Notes under the pieces: model-generated | What the model saw: only the letters and a program-made list of their open reading frames with translations | Told to the model about the DNA's origin: nothing | The model's database searches: none | Assembly (NCBI GenBank): GCA_001999425.1 | Contig: MLHP01000025.1 | Span: 41,123-105,122 of the forward strand | Direction: 5' to 3' | Length of the DNA stretch: 64,000 bases | Origin: Rodentibacter genomosp. 2 | Lineage (GTDB): Bacteria > Pseudomonadota > Gammaproteobacteria > Enterobacterales > Pasteurellaceae | Shown here: one piece after another, positions 57,591 through 64,000 of the stretch | Numbering within the stretch: position 1 is the first letter of the stretch | Layout: the number at the start of each line of letters is the position of its first letter | Position numbers and translations under genes: made by a program

Positions 57591-58277
57591 ATGAAGAAAA
57601 TTTTAACCGCACTTTTATGTGTTACGGCAGCAAGTGCAATGGCTGATGACGCAACAATCAAAAGCCAATTACAGGCACTTGGTGCGAAAAATATTGATAT
57701 CAAAAACTCTCCTGTTCACGGTGTTAAAACAGCCGTAACCGATGAAGGAATTATTTATGTAACGGAAGACGGTAAATATGCTTTTCAAGGGAAACTTTAC
57801 GAATTAACAAACAAAGGACCTGTGGATGTGAGCGGTAAGTTATTGATGGATAAGCTCAATTCTTATAAAAATGAAATGATTGTTTATCCGGCAAAAAATG
57901 AAAAATATATCGTTACCGTATTTATGGATATTACCTGTCACTACTGCCACTTATTACATCAACAATTAAAAGAATATAATGATCTTGGCATTACCGTGCG
58001 TTATTTAGCTTTTCCTCGCGGTGGCATGAGAAGTGAAACCGCAAAACAAATGGAAACTATTTGGACTGCCAAAGATCCTGCTTTTGCTTTAAACGAAGCT
58101 GAAAGCGGCAGATTGCCGAAAGAAGTTAAAACGCCTCATATTGTGAAAAAACACTATGAGTTAGGTATTCAATTCGGCGTAACCGGTACACCGAGTGTTA
58201 TTACTTCAAACGGTGAGATAATCGGCGGATATTTAAAACCGGCAGATTTACTGGCTGCGCTAAAAGAAAGCAAGTAA
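57591..58277 (+). CDS. dsbC: Disulfide isomerase DsbC
   Basis: The 228-residue periplasmic protein has a signal peptide (ILTALLCVTAASAMA, part of it encoded by an uptake signal near 57608), an N-terminal dimerisation domain and a thioredoxin domain with the active site CHYC (Cys116 and Cys119). It corrects wrong disulfides and is kept reduced by DsbD. It lies between prfB (divergent) and recJ (same strand), a typical order. Confidence 0.94.
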   Translation: MKKILTALLCVTAASAMADDATIKSQLQALGAKNIDIKNSPVHGVKTAVTDEGIIYVTEDGKYAFQGKLYELTNKGPVDVSGKLLMDKLNSYKNEMIVYPAKNEKYIVTVFMDITCHYCHLLHQQLKEYNDLGITVRYLAFPRGGMRSETAKQMETIWTAKDPAFALNEAESGRLPKEVKTPHIVKKHYELGIQFGVTGTPSVITSNGEIIGGYLKPADLLAALKESK

Positions 58278-58317
58278 TAATTTATTTTTATTGAATAAAA
58301 ACAATATCGTATTTTAA

Positions 58318-58344
58318 AAAGAGCTGTTGGTTTAACAGCTCTTT
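58318..58344 (+). terminator. Hairpin between dsbC and recJ
   Basis: AAAGAGCTGTT (58318-58328) pairs with AACAGCTCTTT (58334-58344). The T-run is short, so termination is probably partial. Confidence 0.55.
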
Positions 58345-58363
58345 ACTTATGAATTAATCACCA

Positions 58364-60091
58364 GTGAATAAATACATTAAACGCCGCGAAATTCCAACAG
58401 GAGATTCTGTTTCCGAACATCCTTTATTGGATCGCCTTTATCGTGCCCGTCACATTAAAAACAGGCAAGAATTAGACCGCACTTTAAAATCTATGTTAAA
58501 TCCGAATCAGCTTTACGGCATTACTCAAGCCGTAGCATTGTTGGTATCGGCTTATCAAATGCAACAAAAAATAGTCATTGTTGGGGATTTTGATGCAGAC
58601 GGTGCAACAAGTACGGCATTGACGATATTGGCGCTTCGTCAGCTTGGTTTTACGAATATTGATTATTTGGTACCGAATCGCTTTGAACAAGGCTATGGGT
58701 TGAGTATTCCCGTGGCTGAAATGGCAATTGAAAAAGGCGTGCAATTACTCATGACAGTGGATAATGGCGTATCTTCTTTTGAAGGAATTGCTTTTTTGAA
58801 AGAAAAAGGTATTCGGGTTTTAGTGACGGATCATCACTTACCTCCGGATATACTGCCGCCGGCTGATGCTATTGTGAACCCTAACTTAAATCAATGTGAT
58901 TTTCCTTCAAAATCCTTGGCTGGCGTAGGGGTTGCATTTTATTTGATGCTGGCACTACGGGCGAAATTTCGTGAGTTGGGTATTTTTACGGCGGAAAACC
59001 AACCTAATTTTACAGAACTGCTTGACCTCGTAGCGCTTGGTACGATTGCCGATGTTGTGCCGCTTGATCAGAATAATCGTATTTTAGCTTATCAAGGTTT
59101 AATGCGTATTCGGGCTAAATATTGCCGACCGGGGATTATCGCTTTGGCGGAAGTGGCGAATCGTAATGTTGAGCAGTTTTCAGCAAGCGATCTTGGCTTT
59201 TCTATTGGCCCGCGTCTAAATGCGGCGGGGCGATTGGATAATATGTCTATTGGCGTGGAATTATTACTTGCGGAAGATATGCAAACTGCGCGTGAACTTG
59301 CTTTGGAACTTGATCAACTTAATCAAACACGCAAAGAAATTGAAGCGGGAATGAAACTTGAGGCACTGGAAATTTGCCGAAATCTCACCGTACTTTTTAA
59401 TGCCTTACCAACAGGTATCGTGCTTTATCAAGCGAATTGGCATCAAGGTGTGCTAGGGATTGTTTCGTCTCGCATTAAAGATCAGTATCATCGTCCGGTT
59501 ATTGCTTTTGCGCAAGATGAAAAAGGAGTATTGAAAGGTTCTGCCCGCTCTATTGAAGGGGTACATATCCGTGATCTATTAGAACGAATTCATTCTCAAT
59601 ATCCCGATATGATCTTAAAATTTGGTGGACATGCAATGGCGGCTGGTTTAAGTATTCGTGAAGAATGTTTTAGCCAATTTCAACAAATTTTTAATCAAAC
59701 AGTGCTGGATTGGTTGGATGAAACGCATTTACAAGGCATAATTTGGACAGATGGCGAATTAAGAACGAATGAATTCACCCTTGAAACGGCGGAATTGTTA
59801 AAAAATGGTGGCCCTTGGGGGCAGGCATTTGCCGAACCTTGCTTTGACGGTGAATTTAAAATTTTGGATCAACGCGCAATTGGGCAAGGGCAAAATCACT
59901 TAAAAATGTTGGTTGAACCGAAACAGGGCGGCTCACTTTTAGATGCCATTGCCTTTAATGTTGATACCCGACTGTATCCCGATTTATCCATTAAACGGGC
60001 ACGTTTAGCCTATAAACTGGATATAAATGAATTTCGTGGTAATCGTAACATCCAATTATTAGTCGATCATATTGAACCCATAGATGAGTAA
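58364..60091 (+). CDS. recJ: Single-strand-specific 5'-3' exonuclease RecJ
   Basis: The 575-residue DHH-family nuclease works in recombination and mismatch repair. Motifs are VVGDFDADGATST, TVDNGVSS, VTDHHLPPD (DHH) and the DHHA1 block GGHAMAAGLS. The length is near E. coli RecJ (577). The start is GTG 58364; no in-frame ATG nearby gives the conserved N terminus. The end overlaps the start of the next gene by eight bases. Confidence 0.95.
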   Translation: MNKYIKRREIPTGDSVSEHPLLDRLYRARHIKNRQELDRTLKSMLNPNQLYGITQAVALLVSAYQMQQKIVIVGDFDADGATSTALTILALRQLGFTNIDYLVPNRFEQGYGLSIPVAEMAIEKGVQLLMTVDNGVSSFEGIAFLKEKGIRVLVTDHHLPPDILPPADAIVNPNLNQCDFPSKSLAGVGVAFYLMLALRAKFRELGIFTAENQPNFTELLDLVALGTIADVVPLDQNNRILAYQGLMRIRAKYCRPGIIALAEVANRNVEQFSASDLGFSIGPRLNAAGRLDNMSIGVELLLAEDMQTARELALELDQLNQTRKEIEAGMKLEALEICRNLTVLFNALPTGIVLYQANWHQGVLGIVSSRIKDQYHRPVIAFAQDEKGVLKGSARSIEGVHIRDLLERIHSQYPDMILKFGGHAMAAGLSIREECFSQFQQIFNQTVLDWLDETHLQGIIWTDGELRTNEFTLETAELLKNGGPWGQAFAEPCFDGEFKILDQRAIGQGQNHLKMLVEPKQGGSLLDAIAFNVDTRLYPDLSIKRARLAYKLDINEFRGNRNIQLLVDHIEPIDE

Positions 60092-60791
60092 AATAAGAAA
60101 GTGGCGATGGGGCAATCTTGCGTTATTCGGTATTGCAACGCAGTTTGCTTTCGCAGAAACGAATCCAAAAGATTTTTCTGTACAAAATCAACCGCACTTG
60201 CCGTCTGCAAATACATTAGGATTTGAGGACGGGCGCGATTATTTTTCCTATAAAGAACCGGTGGTTCATCCTTTGCGTGCCGATAAGAAAATCCGTATTC
60301 AATTCTTTTTTGATTATGATTGTAGAGTGTGTTCGTCCGCGCAAGATATTTTGGAATTCTATAGCCAAATGCGTCCTGATAAAATTGTTTTGGAACAATA
60401 TCCAGTGGCAACTATCGAAAATCAATTTAGTGCAAAGGTGTTCTACACTTTAAAAGCATTAAAAGCAGGAGAATTATCTGATGCATTATTGTTTGAAACG
60501 GCAGAAAAATCACGTTATGTTGAACTGGCATCGCCGGCAAAAATGCTAAAATGGGCGGAGCAGCAGGGACTTGATAAACAAATCTTTGCAAAAACCGAAA
60601 ATTCTTCGGATATAAAGGAAAAAATAAAAGATTCTATTGAATTAACGGAAGAATATGGTGTTTTTACTTATCCTTATGTGGTGATTGGTGGAAAGTATGT
60701 ACTGACGGCGAGTACGCTTTATAATGATGATTACAGTGTGGCTGTATTAGATTATTTAGTGAATAAATTGGAAAAGGAGAGAGAGAAATGA
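60084..60791 (+). CDS. Exported DsbA-family thiol oxidoreductase
   Basis: The 235-residue protein has a signal peptide (cleavage near QFAFAET) and a thioredoxin-like domain with the active site CRVC in [13 protein letters not shown], followed by a long helical insert and a cis-Pro-like end [10 protein letters not shown]. This is DsbA-like but not the housekeeping DsbA. Its start lies within the last codons of recJ, and it overlaps mtnN by four bases, so it belongs to the recJ-mtnN-cmk transcript. Confidence 0.82.
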   Translation: MSKIRKWRWGNLALFGIATQFAFAETNPKDFSVQNQPHLPSANTLGFEDGRDYFSYKEPVVHPLRADKKIRIQFFFDYDCRVCSSAQDILEFYSQMRPDKIVLEQYPVATIENQFSAKVFYTLKALKAGELSDALLFETAEKSRYVELASPAKMLKWAEQQGLDKQIFAKTENSSDIKEKIKDSIELTEEYGVFTYPYVVIGGKYVLTASTLYNDDYSVAVLDYLVNKLEKEREK

Positions 60792-61477
60792 AAATAGGCA
60801 TTGTTGGTGCAATGGCGCAAGAAGTCGAAATTCTGAAAGGCTTAATGACGGATAAGATCGAAACGAGGGTAGCAAGTACGGTCATTTTTGAGGGAAAAAT
60901 TAATGGAAAATCCGTTGCTTTGTTGCAATCGGGGATCGGGAAAGTCGCGGCTGCAATCGGAACTACCGCCTTACTACAACTGGCAAAACCGGATATTGTG
61001 ATCAATACGGGATCAGCCGGTGGCGTAGCGAAAGGATTAAAAGTCGGCGATATTGTCATTTCTGATGAAACCCGTTATCACGATGTGGATGTTACGGCAT
61101 TCGGCTATGAAAAAGGTCAACTTCCGGCTAATCCCGCTGCATTTTTGTCTGATGAGAAATTAGCGGATCTTGCACAAAAAACGGCTGAAGCACAGGGGAA
61201 ATCGGTAAAACGTGGGTTAATTTGTTCCGGTGACAGCTTTATTCATAGCGAAGATAAAATTGCGGAAATCAAAGCGGATTTCCCTCATGTGACAGCGGTC
61301 GAAATGGAGGCAACGGCAATCGCTCAGGTGTGCTATGCATTTAATGTGCCCTTTGTGGTTGTACGTGCGATTTCTGATAGTGGCGATGGGGAAGCGAGTC
61401 TGTCTTTTGAGGAATTTTTACCGCTTGCGGCGAAGCAATCTTCAGCATTGGTTTTAGGCATGTTAGACAAATTATAG
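60788..61477 (+). CDS. mtnN: 5'-methylthioadenosine/S-adenosylhomocysteine nucleosidase MtnN
   Basis: The 229-residue enzyme splits methylthioadenosine and S-adenosylhomocysteine to adenine and the sugar, recycling products of polyamine and methyl transfer reactions. Motifs are INTGSAGGV (phosphate-like pocket), EMEATAIAQ with the catalytic Glu, and ISDSGDGEA with the catalytic Asp. The length is usual. Its start overlaps the previous gene. Confidence 0.96.
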   Translation: MKIGIVGAMAQEVEILKGLMTDKIETRVASTVIFEGKINGKSVALLQSGIGKVAAAIGTTALLQLAKPDIVINTGSAGGVAKGLKVGDIVISDETRYHDVDVTAFGYEKGQLPANPAAFLSDEKLADLAQKTAEAQGKSVKRGLICSGDSFIHSEDKIAEIKADFPHVTAVEMEATAIAQVCYAFNVPFVVVRAISDSGDGEASLSFEEFLPLAAKQSSALVLGMLDKL

Positions 61478-61485
61478 GATTTCTT

Positions 61486-62157
61486 ATGGGAATAATTATT
61501 ACCGTTGATGGCCCAAGTGGGGCGGGAAAAGGCACATTGTGCTATGCGTTAGCGGAAAAATTAGGCTATGCCTTGTTAGATAGTGGGGCGATTTATCGTG
61601 TTACGGCATTGGCTGCGCTAAAAAGTGCGGTCGATTTATCCGATGAATTTGCCTTGGCGGAATTGGCACGTAATTTGGATATTCAATTTATTCCGCGAGA
61701 TGGGGAAGTGAATATTTTATTAAACGGCGAGAATGTAAGTCGTTTAATTCGCATTCAAGAAACGGCGGATGTTGCATCAAAAATCGCTGTTTTTCCGCAA
61801 GTTAGAGCAGCATTACTGCAACTTCAACGGGATTTCGCAAAAAATAATAACCTCATTGCTGACGGGCGTGATATGGGAACCGTGGTATTTCCCAATGCTC
61901 AGATAAAACTCTTTTTAGACGCAAGTGCTGAAGAACGTGCAAAAAGGCGCTACAAACAGTTGCAAAGCAAGGGAATTAGTGGTAACTTTGCACAGATTTT
62001 GGTCGAGATAAAGGAACGGGACTTTCGTGATAGAAATCGTGAAGTCGCTCCGCTTAAACCGGCTGAAGATGCGTTGTTACTTGATAGTACAACATTGAGT
62101 ATTGATGACGTGATTGCTCAAGCGATGGCTTACATTCAACAACGTAAAAATACTTAA
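61486..62157 (+). CDS. cmk: Cytidylate kinase Cmk
   Basis: The 223-residue enzyme phosphorylates CMP and dCMP using ATP. The P-loop is [11 protein letters not shown] near the N terminus and the CMP-binding Arg region is [14 protein letters not shown]. It is placed directly before rpsA, as in most gammaproteobacteria. An uptake signal near 61625 encodes KSAVDL. Confidence 0.97.
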   Translation: MGIIITVDGPSGAGKGTLCYALAEKLGYALLDSGAIYRVTALAALKSAVDLSDEFALAELARNLDIQFIPRDGEVNILLNGENVSRLIRIQETADVASKIAVFPQVRAALLQLQRDFAKNNNLIADGRDMGTVVFPNAQIKLFLDASAEERAKRRYKQLQSKGISGNFAQILVEIKERDFRDRNREVAPLKPAEDALLLDSTTLSIDDVIAQAMAYIQQRKNT

Positions 62158-62252
62158 CTTTGTTTATTCAAGGATGAATAGACGTTTATTCTCAACCCCA
62201 CATCTTATGGATAAAATGTGGATGTTATTAACTTTTAAAGAAGATTATTTAT

Positions 62253-63902
62253 ATGTCAGAATCTTTTGCTCAACTCTTTGAAGAATCATTAAAAGGCCTT
62301 GAAACCCGTCAAGGTTCAATCGTTAGCGGTACTGTAGTAGCTATTCAAAAAGGTTTTGTCCTTGTTGATGCTGGTTTAAAATCCGAGTCTGCAATTCCCG
62401 TTGCTGAGTTCTTAAATGCACAAGGTGAACTTGAAGTTCAAGTCGGCGATACGGTGAATGTTGCGTTAGATGCAGTTGAAGATGGTTTCGGTGAAACTAA
62501 GCTTTCTCGTGAGAAAGCGGTTCGTCACGAATCTTGGATTGAATTAGAAAAAGCTTATGAAGAAAAAGCGACTGTTATCGGTTTAATCAATGGTAAAGTA
62601 AAAGGCGGTTTCACAGTTGAGCTAAACGGTGTTCGTGCATTCTTACCTGGTTCTTTAGTTGATACTCGTCCTGCACGTGATGCTGATCACTTATTAGGTA
62701 AAGAATTAGAATTCAAAGTAATCAAATTAGATCAAAAACGTAATAACGTTGTTGTTTCTCGTCGCGCAGTGATTGAGTCAGAAAATAGCCAAGAACGTGA
62801 ACAAGTGTTAGAAAACCTTGTTGAAGGTTCGGAAGTTAAAGGTATTGTTAAAAACTTAACTGATTACGGTGCATTCGTTGATTTAGGCGGTGTTGACGGT
62901 TTACTTCATATCACGGATATGGCTTGGAAACGTGTTAAACATCCAAGCGAAATCGTGAATGTAGGTGATGAAGTAACCGTTAAAGTATTGAAGTTTGATA
63001 AGGATCGTACTCGTGTGTCTTTAGGCTTAAAACAATTAGGTCAAGATCCATGGGTTGCTATCGCTGAAAATCATCCGGTAAACAGCAAATTAACCGGTAA
63101 AGTAACTAACTTAACTGACTATGGCTGTTTTGTTGAGATCTTAGATGGTGTTGAAGGCTTAGTTCACGTTTCTGAAATGGATTGGACTAACAAAAACATT
63201 CATCCGTCTAAAGTGGTTAGTTTAGGTGATGTTGTTGAAGTCATGGTATTAGAAATTGACGAAGAACGTCGTCGTATTTCTTTAGGCTTAAAACAATGTA
63301 AACCTAACCCGTGGACTCAATTTGCTGAAACTCACAATAAAGGCGACAAAGTAACCGGTAAAATTAAATCTATCACTGATTTCGGTATCTTTATCGGTCT
63401 TGAAGGTGGAATCGATGGTTTAGTTCATTTATCTGATATTTCTTGGAATGTATCAGGTGAAGAAGCTGTTCGTAACTACAAAAAAGGTGACGAAGTTTCT
63501 GCAGTAGTATTGGCAGTAGATGCAGTTAAAGAGCGTATTTCTTTAGGTATCAAACAACTTGAAGAAGATCCGTTTAATAACTTCATCGCAATCAATAAGA
63601 AAGGTGCGGTAGTTTCTGCAACTGTAGTTGAAGCTGATGCAAAAGGCGCTAAAGTAGAATTAGTAGGCGGAGCTGAAGGTTATATTCGTGCTGCAGATCT
63701 TACTGATGAAGTGGTGGCAGGTGATGTCGTTGAAGCGAAATACACTGGTGTAGATCGTAAAGCCCGTATTGTTCATTTATCTGTAAAAGCAAAAGCTCAA
63801 GCTGAAGAAGCTGCGGCAGTTGCAAGCGTGAATAATAAACAAGAAGAAGTTGCTATTCCGAATGCAATGGCTGAAGCGTTTAAAGCAGCTAAAGGTGAAT
63901 AA
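62253..63902 (+). CDS. rpsA: 30S ribosomal protein S1
   Basis: The 549-residue protein has six S1/OB-fold RNA-binding domains, each recognisable by a glycine-rich strand and a VxxGDxVxVxV segment (for example [30 protein letters not shown]). Domains 1-2 dock on the ribosome; the others bind mRNA leaders. It regulates its own translation, and the 95-bp leader is probably involved. Strong codon bias (for example GGT, CGT) fits high expression. Confidence 0.97.
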   Translation: MSESFAQLFEESLKGLETRQGSIVSGTVVAIQKGFVLVDAGLKSESAIPVAEFLNAQGELEVQVGDTVNVALDAVEDGFGETKLSREKAVRHESWIELEKAYEEKATVIGLINGKVKGGFTVELNGVRAFLPGSLVDTRPARDADHLLGKELEFKVIKLDQKRNNVVVSRRAVIESENSQEREQVLENLVEGSEVKGIVKNLTDYGAFVDLGGVDGLLHITDMAWKRVKHPSEIVNVGDEVTVKVLKFDKDRTRVSLGLKQLGQDPWVAIAENHPVNSKLTGKVTNLTDYGCFVEILDGVEGLVHVSEMDWTNKNIHPSKVVSLGDVVEVMVLEIDEERRRISLGLKQCKPNPWTQFAETHNKGDKVTGKIKSITDFGIFIGLEGGIDGLVHLSDISWNVSGEEAVRNYKKGDEVSAVVLAVDAVKERISLGIKQLEEDPFNNFIAINKKGAVVSATVVEADAKGAKVELVGGAEGYIRAADLTDEVVAGDVVEAKYTGVDRKARIVHLSVKAKAQAEEAAAVASVNNKQEEVAIPNAMAEAFKAAKGE

Positions 63903-63923
63903 TTAATTTATTCTGTCAGGCTG

Positions 63924-63950
63924 GGCTGGGTTTGTCCCAGCCTTCTTTTT
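63924..63950 (+). terminator. Terminator after rpsA
   Basis: GGCTGGG (63924-63930) pairs with CCCAGCC (63936-63942), followed by a T-rich run. A tandem copy of GGCTGGG just before allows a second register. Confidence 0.75.
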
Positions 63951-63957
63951 CTTCAAG

Positions 63958-63998
63958 TTTTATTGATAATTCATTTACCATATGAATTATCAATAAAA
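63958..63998. repeat. Perfect 17-bp palindrome arms at the right edge
   Basis: The arm 63958-63974 is the exact reverse complement of 63982-63998 around a 7-base loop. It lies after the rpsA terminator and probably before ihfB, which usually follows rpsA but lies outside the window. Confidence 0.75.
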
Positions 63999-64000
63999 CT

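Noticed and set aside
1..64000. tRNA genes, rRNA genes, CRISPR arrays, prophage or an intact insertion sequence
   Set aside because: None was recognised by eye; no regularly spaced repeats or transposase gene is present, though a tRNA scan was not run.

Overview
The window is chromosomal DNA from a member of the Pasteurellaceae. The 9-base DNA uptake signal AAGTGCGGT and its complement occur about every 1.5 kb, which is the Haemophilus influenzae type of signal. Many predicted proteins (RsmI, PotA, RF2, ProQ, H-NS) look close to H. influenzae proteins as I remember them. Several gene neighbourhoods (ldtD-mepK-gloC, proQ-prc, dsbC-recJ, cmk-rpsA, purU-aroA) are typical of this family. The species cannot be fixed from the sequence alone. 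No rRNA gene, CRISPR array, prophage or intact insertion sequence was seen, and no tRNA was noticed by eye.

Layout. 1-2.8 kb: lpoA (partial), rsmI, tldD. 2.9-10.8 kb: a complete L-ascorbate catabolic locus in two divergent arms (ulaAB fusion-ulaC-ulaD leftward; ulaG-ulaR-ulaE-ulaF and a ybhA-type phosphatase rightward), with a perfect CRP site between the arms. 10.9-14.5 kb: torZ-torY, an anaerobic S-/N-oxide reductase and its pentahaem cytochrome, with a likely FNR promoter. 14.8-18.7 kb: potABCD polyamine importer. 19.0-19.5 kb: remnant of pepT next to an inverted repeat that looks like collapsed insertion-sequence ends. 19.8-29.6 kb: an accessory stretch with a nitroreductase, a LysR regulator facing an old-yellow-enzyme reductase, an SMR efflux protein, a hydrolase/MIF-like/DsbA-like trio in which two genes are broken at homopolymers, and a group of three exported proteins (Tat esterase, Sel1 repeat protein, tannase-like esterase).

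29.7-42.7 kb: envelope genes (letA-letB lipid transport, proQ-prc, ldtD-mepK-gloC), argS, yecM and two small lipoproteins. 42.7-49.8 kb: aroA-purU, hns, a lysine riboswitch controlling an NhaC-type (LysW) transporter, and ilvIH. 50-57.5 kb: lysS and prfB, normally neighbours, are separated here by cadB-cadA (lysine/cadaverine antiporter and lysine decarboxylase) and an argP-type LysR regulator. prfB keeps its programmed +1 frameshift. 57.6-63.9 kb: dsbC, recJ, a second DsbA-like protein, mtnN, cmk, rpsA, ending in a long palindrome.

How the genes fit together. Lysine handling is concentrated in 45.6-56.3 kb: riboswitch-controlled uptake, tRNA charging, decarboxylation with export of cadaverine, and a lysine-sensing type of regulator. 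Both the cadBA and torYZ promoters have an FNR-like box about 40 bp upstream of a predicted start site, which fits anaerobic induction. Many Rho-independent terminators here are made from inverted pairs of uptake signals, and single uptake signals inside genes encode recurrent short peptides.
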